NCBI GenBank assembly: GCA_002083475.1
Contig: LWDI01000067.1
Location: forward strand, 1 to 26,068
Source: Proteobacteria bacterium SG_bin5
GTDB lineage: Bacteria > Pseudomonadota > Alphaproteobacteria > Sphingomonadales > Sphingomonadaceae
Length of the DNA: 26,068 nt
Direction of reading: 5' to 3'
Shown: in pieces, positions 14,864 through 21,125 of the stretch
Layout: each line of letters opens with the position of its first letter
Numbering within the stretch: the first letter of the stretch is position 1
Translations under genes and position numbers: made by a program
The notes under the pieces: model-generated
Database searches by the model: none
The model's input: the letters and a program-made list of their open reading frames with translations, nothing else
Told to the model about the DNA's origin: nothing

Positions 14864-15469
14864 GTGCACGTTTATATCGTCGATGACGAGCCCGAACTCC
14901 TCACCTCGCTCGCGATATTGCTTCGCCGCGCCGGGCATGAGGTCGCGGGCTTCGCCACCGCCAAAGCCTTTCTTTCGGTCGCGAACGATCTGCCGCTCGG
15001 CTGCGTCTTGCTCGATCTGCACTTGCCCGATCTCAACGGCTTGCAAGTCCAGACCAAGCTCAACGAAGCCGAATGCGGCCACCCCGTGGTGTTGTTGACC
15101 GGGGCGGGAGACGTGCCCGACGCGGTCGCGGCGATGCGCGCGGGGGCGCTCGATTTCATCCGCAAGCCCTATCGCGCGGCCGAGCTGCACGAAGCGCTCG
15201 AACGCGCCGAGACCGCGCTCGACGCGGCGCGCGAGAAGCGCCGCCGCGCGCAGCGCCTCGCCGCGCTCGAGCGGCTCTCGTCGCGCGAGCGCGAAGTGTT
15301 GGCGGCGCTGGCGCATGGCGGGCCGAGCAAGACGGTCGCTTATGATCTCGGCATCAGCGTGCGCACGGTCGAAATGCACCGCGCGAACATTTTGAAGAAG
15401 CTCGACGTGCCCAATATCGGCGCCGCGCTGCTGATGGCGCAGGCGGGCAATATGCTGAACATGCAATAA
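14864..15469 (+). CDS. FixJ-type response regulator (receiver + LuxR HTH)
   Basis: A 201-residue two-domain regulator. The receiver is about residues 1-120: acidic pair DDE (7-9), phospho-acceptor Asp in VLLDLHLPDLNGL (about 51), Thr in VVLLTGAGD, and Lys in DFIRKPYRA. The LuxR-type helix-turn-helix is about 138-198 (LSSREREVLAALAHGGPSKT, then VRTVEMHRANILKKL). The GTG start has GGAG seven to eight bases upstream. FixJ-type proteins activate transcription as phospho-dimers. It converges on a five-PAS hybrid kinase, the nearest candidate partner. The 269-base gap before it (14595-14863) shows only a weak TGCCC/GGGCA hairpin near the symporter end and no other gene. Confidence 0.93.
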   Translation: MHVYIVDDEPELLTSLAILLRRAGHEVAGFATAKAFLSVANDLPLGCVLLDLHLPDLNGLQVQTKLNEAECGHPVVLLTGAGDVPDAVAAMRAGALDFIRKPYRAAELHEALERAETALDAAREKRRRAQRLAALERLSSREREVLAALAHGGPSKTVAYDLGISVRTVEMHRANILKKLDVPNIGAALLMAQAGNMLNMQ

Positions 15470-15625
15470 GCGCGTCGCGCGCCCTGGGGCACGATCACGT
15501 CAAGGGGATCAAGCGCGTCGTTGCGATCCCGGCGAAAGGCGGGGGCATCAATCCAGCCGCCCCTGGCGGGGCGCATGGATTGCTTCGTAACGACTGCGCA
15601 TGATCCTCGATCGATGTGCCGCGGG

Positions 15626-15664
15626 CTAGAGCGGCGATCCGATTGCCTCGGATCGCCGCTCTAG
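15626..15664. terminator. perfect 17-bp hairpin between convergent genes
   Basis: CTAGAGCGGCGATCCGA (15626-15642), loop TTGCC, and the exact inverse (15648-15664), followed by ATCTTTGATTT. It lies 157 bases past the response-regulator stop and 60 bases past the kinase stop. It could serve as a bidirectional terminator or be a repeat element; no run of four or more T follows on the plus strand. Confidence 0.6.
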
Positions 15665-15679
15665 ATCTTTGATTTACCG

Positions 15680-15726
15680 CGCTTTCCGAGTCGGCAGGTG
15701 ATTCCACCTGCCTGGAAATCGCTCTA
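15680..15726 (-). repeat. dispersed palindrome overlapping the kinase stop codon
   Basis: Nested arms: GCGCTTTCC (15680-15688) with GGAAATCGC (15714-15722, one mismatch), and GGCAGGTG with CACCTGCC (15693-15700 / 15705-15712). Read on the minus strand it opens CCTAGAGCGATTTCC and contains GGAATCACCTGCC. A related copy lies at 25755-25800. Its edge provides the TAG stop of the kinase gene. Confidence 0.68.
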
Positions 15727-18700
15727 GGCCATCGCCGGCACCGGCGCGTCGAGCGCGGCGCGGATTTTGGCGGCGAGTTCGGCGCGGCGATAGGGCTTTT
15801 GCACCACCCGCGCCGGGCGCCGGCCGTCGCCGCCGCCGATCGGGCGATCCTCGGCATAGCCGGTGGTGAACAACAGCCGCAGATCAGGGCGCAGCTCGCG
15901 CGCCAGTTCGGCGAGCGCGTTGCCATCGACCCCGCCGGGCATCACGATGTCGGTGAAGAGCAGATCGATCGGCGTGTCGCATTGGATCAGGCGCAGCGCC
16001 TCGCGTCCATCGGCGGCGGTCAACACGGTATAGCCCAGGCCCCGCAGCAGCGCGCAGACGTGGTTGCGCACCAGCGCGTCATCCTCCACCACCAGCACGG
16101 TTTCGGTCCCGGTCGGCGCTTCGGGCAGCGCGCGCGGGCGCGGCGCCGCGACGACCTCGCCGGGCGCGCGCGGGAGATACAGCGTCACCGTCGTGCCATG
16201 GCCGAGCGCGGTGTCGATCGTCACCGCGCCCCCCGATTGGCGGGCGAAGCCATAGACCATCGACAGGCCGAGCCCGCTGCCCTTGCCGACTTCCTTGGTG
16301 GTGAAAAAGGGATCGAAGGCGCGCTGGCGCACCTCGCGCGTCATGCCGGTGCCGGTATCGGTCACCGAGACCGCGACATATTGGCCCGGCGCGATGCCAT
16401 CGGCCTGCTCGCCGATCGGGCTGTCGAGCGTGATATTGGCGGTGCCGATCGTCAGCTTGCCGCCGCTCGGCATCGCGTCGCGGGCGTTGAGCGCGAGGTT
16501 GAGCAGCGCGACTTCGAGCTGGCCCGGATCGACGCGCGCGGGCCAGACCGGCGCGGTCGCGTGCAACTCGATCTCGACCGTTTCGGGCAGCGTCCGCCGC
16601 AGCAGCGCGGCCATGCCCTGAACGAGCAAATTGCTGTCGAGATCGCGCGGCGCGAGCGTCTGGCGCCGCCCGAAGGCGAGCAGCCGGTTGGTGAGTTCGG
16701 CCCCGCGCTCGGCGGCCTTCATCGTCATTTGCGCGAGGATGTTGAGATCGGGATCGTCGCTCGCGATCTGCGTCATCGCTTCGGCATTGCCGAGGATGAC
16801 GGTGAGCAGATTGTTGAAATCATGCGCCAGGCCGCCGGTGAGCTGGCCGACCGCCTCGAGCTTTTGCGCCTGGCGCAATTGCTCGTCGAGCTCGCGTTGC
16901 TGGCTGACGTCGACCATCGAGCCGATCGCGCGGGTGGCGCGCCCCGCCTCGTCGCGCAGCACGAAGCCGCGATCGAGGATGTGCGCGATCGATCCATCGG
17001 CGCGTTTCAGCCGATAATCGGCGCGAAACACCGGATCACTGCCCGCGAGCGCCGCGTCGAACGCCGCGCGGACGCGCTCGCGATCCTCGGCGACGACGAT
17101 ATTCGCCCACCCCTCGACGCTGGGATCGAAGGTCGCCGGATCATAGCCGAGCAAGGTGCGTAGATTCTCGTTCCACCAAATGCGGCCCTGCGCGACGTCA
17201 TAATCCCAGATCACGTCGCTCGTCGCGCGGCTGATCAGCCGCAGCCGTTCGGTGTTGAGCCGCAGCTGCGCCTCGACCCGGCGCTGCTCGCTCACCGGGC
17301 GCAGGATCACCAGCCAGCTCGCCACCTCGCCCTCGGCGGTGCGGATGATCGAGGCATCGGTTTCGACGAGGATTTCGCCGCCATCCTTGCGGCGCATCCA
17401 CAGGTCGCACCGCACCGCTTCGTCGCGCGCGGCGGCCTGCTGGATTTGCTCGATCAGCGCCGGATCGTTGCGCTGGTCGTAGAGCGCGAGCGGGGTCTTG
17501 CCGATCACTTCCTCGGGCGAAAAGCCGGTCGCGGTCAGATAGGTTTGGTTGGCGTAAAGCACTTTGCGGCCGCCCGACGCCGCGTCGAAATCGCGGCTCA
17601 GGATGAAGACGAAATCATTCGCGCGGTCGACCGCCGTGCGCAGCAGCCGCGTTTGTTCTTCCTTGGCGCGCTGGTCGGTGATGTCGTTCAGATGCAACAA
17701 CATCCCATAGCCGGTGGGGTAGAGATTGAAGCGATACCAGCGCTGCAAGCCCGGGTGGTGCAGCTCGACCGATACCGCGCGCCGCTCGCGCACCGCGTTG
17801 CGCGCGCTATGCGTGGCGATGGCTTCGCCGGGAAAGGGGCAAATGTCCCAGAAATAGGCGCCGGTCACCGTTTCGGGCGGGCGGGCGATCAGCTCGGTCG
17901 CCGCCTGGTTGCAAAAGCTCAGCCGGCCCGTGGTGTCGAGGATGCAAAAGGGATCGGCGAGGCTGTTGATCACCGCGAACAATTGCTCGCCGCGCCGCGC
18001 GCTTTCCTCGCGCGCGGTGAACAGCTCGGTCACGTCTTGGCTCGCGCCCAGGCAGTGGAGGATGCGCCCGTCGGCGTCGCGCTCGACCTCGCCGATGATA
18101 TGCACCCAGATGCGCCCGCGCGTCGGCGTGTCGATCTGGCAGACGGTGTCGAAGCCGATGCCCTGGGTCAGGCAGCGGCGGAACGCCTCGCTGATGCGCG
18201 CGCGGTGCTGCGGCACGACGCGATCGAAGCCGGAGGCGAGATCGGGCATCGTCTCGGCGGTGAAGCCGAACACCTCGGCCGCCTCGGGGGTCCAGACGAC
18301 CTCGCCTTCGGGTGACACCGTCCAGCCGCCCAGCCGCGCCATTCTGCCGGCGATGCTGTTGATCCGCGTGAGGTGGCGCGCGAGCCGTTCCTGGCGCCGT
18401 TCCTCGGTCACGTCGCGCGCGATCGCGATCAGGCAGCGCCGGCCGTTGATGTCGGTTGCATAGGTGCGCACATAGACATGAAAGGTCGAACCATCCTTGC
18501 GACGGTGGACCGCGTGGAATGTTTCCTCGGCGCCCGCTTCGGCGCGCTCGGGCTCGCGCGAGACACGCAGCCGCGCGATCGGCAGGCCGCGCAATTCCTC
18601 CAGGCTATAGCCATAAGCCCGCGCGGCGGCGGCGTTGGCATCGATCAGCGTATCGGTTTCGACGTCGAAAATACCCATTGGGTCGGGATGATTTTCGAAG

Positions 18701-18738
18701 AACAGCCGAGCAAGGTCGGAGGTCGTCGTCATCGTCAT
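15724..18738 (-). CDS. hybrid histidine kinase with five PAS domains and a C-terminal receiver
   Basis: A 1004-residue sensor with no clear membrane segment, so probably cytoplasmic. PAS domains in order: about 8-110 (ENHPDPMGIFDVETDTLIDA), 130-238, 250-355 (INSLADPFCILDTTGRLSFC), 368-485 and 498-612, each followed by a PAC-like end. The phospho-acceptor His639 lies in GGLAHDFNNLLTVILGN, a CckA-like H-box. The ATPase has N-box LNLALNARDAMPSGG, G1 DTGTGM and G2 GKGSGLGLSMVYGF. The receiver starts near TVLVVEDD, with Asp in LLFTDIVMPGG and Lys in VVQKPYRRAEL. Start is uncertain between ATG 18738 and 18732, both in frame, with a weak ribosome site. It converges on the FixJ-type gene, which is its plausible partner in place or in addition to its own receiver. 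Confidence 0.92.
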   Translation of the reverse strand: MTMTTTSDLARLFFENHPDPMGIFDVETDTLIDANAAAARAYGYSLEELRGLPIARLRVSREPERAEAGAEETFHAVHRRKDGSTFHVYVRTYATDINGRRCLIAIARDVTEERRQERLARHLTRINSIAGRMARLGGWTVSPEGEVVWTPEAAEVFGFTAETMPDLASGFDRVVPQHRARISEAFRRCLTQGIGFDTVCQIDTPTRGRIWVHIIGEVERDADGRILHCLGASQDVTELFTAREESARRGEQLFAVINSLADPFCILDTTGRLSFCNQAATELIARPPETVTGAYFWDICPFPGEAIATHSARNAVRERRAVSVELHHPGLQRWYRFNLYPTGYGMLLHLNDITDQRAKEEQTRLLRTAVDRANDFVFILSRDFDAASGGRKVLYANQTYLTATGFSPEEVIGKTPLALYDQRNDPALIEQIQQAAARDEAVRCDLWMRRKDGGEILVETDASIIRTAEGEVASWLVILRPVSEQRRVEAQLRLNTERLRLISRATSDVIWDYDVAQGRIWWNENLRTLLGYDPATFDPSVEGWANIVVAEDRERVRAAFDAALAGSDPVFRADYRLKRADGSIAHILDRGFVLRDEAGRATRAIGSMVDVSQQRELDEQLRQAQKLEAVGQLTGGLAHDFNNLLTVILGNAEAMTQIASDDPDLNILAQMTMKAAERGAELTNRLLAFGRRQTLAPRDLDSNLLVQGMAALLRRTLPETVEIELHATAPVWPARVDPGQLEVALLNLALNARDAMPSGGKLTIGTANITLDSPIGEQADGIAPGQYVAVSVTDTGTGMTREVRQRAFDPFFTTKEVGKGSGLGLSMVYGFARQSGGAVTIDTALGHGTTVTLYLPRAPGEVVAAPRPRALPEAPTGTETVLVVEDDALVRNHVCALLRGLGYTVLTAADGREALRLIQCDTPIDLLFTDIVMPGGVDGNALAELARELRPDLRLLFTTGYAEDRPIGGGDGRRPARVVQKPYRRAELAAKIRAALDAPVPAMA

Positions 18739-18989
18739 CGCGGCATCGTCATCGCGGCAAGTCCCTCGCGCGCGTCTGCTCCCGGTGGTATCGCGCCGTT
18801 TGGCGAAGCAGCATAGCATGATTTTCGGACGAAAGAGAGCGTCCACCGCACCTCGAAATTCTACGACGGTGACAATCGGGCGCGGCGCGGTAACTTTGCC
18901 GAAACACACCCTCCGTTAAGGATATCGGCGGGCTAAATGCCTGCCGGTCAAGGCTTTCGGCCCGGTGCCGGCGCCCAGGGAGACGTTAG

Positions 18990-19592
18990 GTGAACCGCCA
19001 ACCCGTGCTCAGAACGATGGGGCAGCACCCTGCTCGCCGCGAAGCGCGGCACGAGCAGCATGGCCGCGCCATCCAATTATTGGCGGGCGACCAGGTCCAC
19101 CGTTTCGATCTGCACAATCTCTCGGGCTTCGGCGCCTCGGGCGCGGTCGCGGTCGATCTGGCGGCGGGGACGACGATCGAGCTGTTGTTCGAAAATGGCC
19201 ACCGCATCGGCGGCCGCGTGCGCTGGAATCGCGAGGCGCTGATCGGCGTCGAATTCTTCACCAGCCTGCCGATGGACGTGCTCCACGGGCGTGGCCAAGG
19301 CGAGCGGGTGGCGCGCGCGCCGCGCTATCGGGTGGCGCGGGTGGCGACGATCGCGGTCAACGGCATCACCCGCCCGGCGACGATCCGCAACGTCTCGCGC
19401 GGCGGGATGATGATCGAGACCGCGCTGCCGCTGTTGCCCGGCCAGCGGATCGAGATCAGCACCGGCGAGCTGAGCGGGCTGAGCGGGCAAGTGCGCTGGT
19501 CGCGCAACGGGCGCGCCGGGGTGCAGCTCGCCCAGCCGCTGTCGATCGACGAGTTCGACGCGGCGAGCGCGCGCGGCGAGCCGGCCGCCTGA
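18990..19592 (+). CDS. tandem PilZ-domain protein
   Basis: A 200-residue soluble protein with two PilZ-like domains. The first (about 14-95) keeps a c-di-GMP signature: RxxxR (Arg16, Arg20) and NLSGFG (43-48). The second (about 108-185) has NVSRGG (134-139) but I find no RxxxR before it, so it may be a non-binding partner domain. The role would be a c-di-GMP receptor acting on motility, envelope or exopolysaccharide targets; the target is not visible. GTG 18990 follows GGGAG at suitable spacing. It is divergent from the hybrid kinase across about 250 bases. Just after its stop is a 14-base perfect palindrome, TGAGGCGCGCCTCA (19602-19615). Confidence 0.85.
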   Translation: MNRQPVLRTMGQHPARREARHEQHGRAIQLLAGDQVHRFDLHNLSGFGASGAVAVDLAAGTTIELLFENGHRIGGRVRWNREALIGVEFFTSLPMDVLHGRGQGERVARAPRYRVARVATIAVNGITRPATIRNVSRGGMMIETALPLLPGQRIEISTGELSGLSGQVRWSRNGRAGVQLAQPLSIDEFDAASARGEPAA

Positions 19593-19612
19593 GACCCCGC
19601 CTGAGGCGCGCC

Positions 19613-19918
19613 TCACCAGCGCTTGCCCCGGCGCGGGCGCACGCAGGCGCCGCGCAGCGCGATCGGCTTGCACGCGGGTTGCGACCGCGCGCGGCGGCGA
19701 TCGATCACCGCCCAATAAAGCACCGCCCCCACGGCTTGGACGACGAGCGGCAGCGACGACACCGGCGCGCTCGTCCCGCGCCATTCAAGCTGCGCGTGCC
19801 GGGGACCCCAAATCGCGCCCCCGCTGCGCCGCGCGACGGCGATCGGAACGGACGGCGGCTCGGCCGCCGCCGGGGAAGGGGCGGATGACGGTGTCGGACA
19901 AGGGGAGCAACGGGTCAT
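19613..19918 (-). CDS. small hypothetical protein overlapping the MraZ-like gene
   Basis: A 101-residue ORF. Its ATG is preceded, six bases away, by a perfect AGGAGG that lies inside the upstream MraZ-like coding sequence; the two frames overlap by 134 bases. The first half is Pro/Ser/Ala-rich; a single hydrophobic segment (SSLPLVVQAVGAVLYWAVID) and an Arg-rich tail follow. No family recognised. The ribosome site argues for translation, but the composition of the overlapped part is weak, so it could be spurious. Confidence 0.45.
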   Translation of the reverse strand: MTRCSPCPTPSSAPSPAAAEPPSVPIAVARRSGGAIWGPRHAQLEWRGTSAPVSSLPLVVQAVGAVLYWAVIDRRRARSQPACKPIALRGACVRPRRGKRW

Positions 19919-20357
19919 TATCGTCCTCCTGAGGAAGCGCTAGGCGACGGTGCAACTGGGCGAGCGCGGCGACGGTGCCGCACCCGCGCGTCGCGGCGAT
20001 TTCGGGATCCCAAAGTTCGAGCCGGTCGCCCGCGCCGATCAGCAGCGCCTCGGCGCCGAGCCAGCCGCCGGCGCGCGCGATCGCGGGCAATTGCAGCCGC
20101 CCGCTCGAAAAGAAGGGCGCGGGCTCGAAAAAGCCGAAGCCGCGCTGCGCGCGCCGCGCCTCGCCCGCGCGCGCCAGCCGATCGGCGAGCGCATGTTCAT
20201 CGAGCAGGCACAGGCACGGCGCCTCGGGATCGGGGCCGGCGAACATCAGCCAATTGGGCGAGCGTTCGCTGGCGAGCTGGAGGAGAAAGGCGGGAAGCTC
20301 GATCGATCCTTCGGGATCGACCGGGCAAATCCGGGCTCCGACATAGGGCTTACTCAT
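19785..20357 (-). CDS. MraZ-like (double AbrB-fold) protein
   Basis: A 190-residue protein. Two SpoVT/AbrB-like half motifs: EGSIELPAFLLQL (about 16-28) and SSGRLQLPAIARAGGWLGAE (84-103), the second continuing LLIGAGDRLELWDPE. This is the internal duplication of MraZ, the transcription factor usually placed first in the division/cell-wall cluster. Here no rsmH, ftsL or ftsI follow, so it is a solitary, divergent homologue and should not be called mraZ itself. The fold ends near residue 145; the Arg/Gly-rich tail overlaps the next ORF. ATG 20357 and GTG 20363 are both possible starts. DNA-binding is inferred from the fold. Confidence 0.72.
   Translation of the reverse strand: MSKPYVGARICPVDPEGSIELPAFLLQLASERSPNWLMFAGPDPEAPCLCLLDEHALADRLARAGEARRAQRGFGFFEPAPFFSSGRLQLPAIARAGGWLGAEALLIGAGDRLELWDPEIAATRGCGTVAALAQLHRRLALPQEDDNDPLLPLSDTVIRPFPGGGRAAVRSDRRRAAQRGRDLGSPARAA
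19925..19930 (-). promoter_or_regulatory. perfect AGGAGG inside the MraZ-like gene
   Basis: The minus strand reads AGGAGG, ACGATA, ATG. It supports start 19918 of the overlapping small ORF and suggests translational coupling. Confidence 0.55.
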
Positions 20358-20434
20358 GACCACCGACCCCCGCTGGCAACGTTGTCACTATGCGGCCACC
20401 GCAGGTTCGTTCCATCTGTCGAATCTACGGCGGG

Positions 20435-20449
20435 TTAACCAAGATTTAG
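20435..20449 (+). promoter_or_regulatory. CtrA-like box
   Basis: TTAA, seven bases (CCAAGAT), TTAG: one mismatch from the TTAA-N7-TTAA CtrA consensus of alphaproteobacteria. It is in the divergent gap between the MraZ-like and DUF2946-like genes. Confidence 0.3.
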
Positions 20450-20480
20450 CCGATTAAGTGCTTGATGCAGAGTAAGTATC

Positions 20481-20509
20481 TTCCGCGAAACGCGACCCGA
20501 TCGTATAAT
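20481..20509 (+). promoter_or_regulatory. candidate promoter of the metal-uptake unit
   Basis: A perfect TATAAT (20504-20509) stands out in GC-rich DNA. A weak -35, TTCCGC (20481-20486), lies 17 bases before. Transcription would start near 20516, about 126 bases before the first start codon, leaving room for a regulated leader. Confidence 0.42.
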
Positions 20510-20641
20510 TACGATGGTGCTTTGGGGCGCGCCGGCGCGGCCAGACGGCGCGAGACAAGTTGCAACCTTTGTGCCTTTACTGGTCCCGGTGGCGCCTCCA
20601 GGGTGACAGGCGCCGAGCGGGGCGCTAGACGACGCCGCACC

Positions 20642-21049
20642 ATGGGAGGCTTGCGCGATTTCTGCCGGCGATCGCCGATGCGCGTGGCGGCGCTGATCGC
20701 GCTCGCGCTGCTGCTGCGTGTGCTCGTGCCGGCGGGGTTGATGCCCCGGATCGACGCGGGCGGCTTGCGGCTCGTCGTCTGCACCGGCGAGGCCGCGCAT
20801 GCGCAAGTGACCGTGCCCCTCGGCCAGCCCGATCACGAGAAGGCGCCGGGCCCGGGCGACCTGCACAAGGCGGCGCCTTGCGCCTTCGCGGGGCTTGGCG
20901 CGCCGGTGCTGGGCGGCGCGAGCCCCATTTTGCTCGCCGTGGCGATGTTGGCAGCGTTCGCGGCGGCGCTTTGGCGACGACCGACGCCCACGCCGCGCGC
21001 CCCCGCCGCGCTCAGGCCGCCGTTGCGCGGCCCGCCCGTGCGCGGCTGA
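20642..21049 (+). CDS. DUF2946-like small protein
   Basis: A 135-residue protein. An N-terminal hydrophobic segment (MRVAALIALALLLRVLVPAG), the RVLVPAGLMP turn, a CTGEAAHA cysteine motif, a HKAAPCAFAGLGAP motif and a second hydrophobic segment with an Arg/Pro-rich tail match the layout of DUF2946 proteins, which often sit beside copper or other metal genes. Start is uncertain: ATG 20642 and ATG 20678 are both in frame and neither has a strong ribosome site. It precedes the receptor and PepSY genes on the same strand, so it is probably part of the same metal-related unit; its exact role is unknown. Confidence 0.72.
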   Translation: MGGLRDFCRRSPMRVAALIALALLLRVLVPAGLMPRIDAGGLRLVVCTGEAAHAQVTVPLGQPDHEKAPGPGDLHKAAPCAFAGLGAPVLGGASPILLAVAMLAAFAAALWRRPTPTPRAPAALRPPLRGPPVRG

Positions 21050-21059
21050 CTCCGCCGCG

Positions 21060-21101
21060 CCCGCCTCGGCGGGTCGTTTTCGCGCGCCGCCTTCGGCGTG
21101 C
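21060..21101 (+). terminator. two tandem hairpins between the DUF2946-like and receptor genes
   Basis: CCCGC-CTCG-GCGGG followed by TCGTTTT, then GCGCGCCG-CCTT-CGGCGTGC (one G-T pair), followed a few bases later by a run of seven T just before the receptor start. It resembles a partial terminator or attenuator inside the unit. Confidence 0.4.
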
Positions 21102-21125
21102 CCTGATTCTCGGAATTTTTTTATT

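Noticed and set aside
15799..17163. A 454-codon plus-strand frame opposite the hybrid kinase
   Set aside because: Antisense to the kinase core with intact H-box and ATPase motifs; composition is Arg/Ala/His-rich without domain signals.
19077..19784. A 235-codon minus-strand frame opposite the PilZ gene
   Set aside because: Arg/Ala-rich shadow of the PilZ coding region; no ribosome site or domain.
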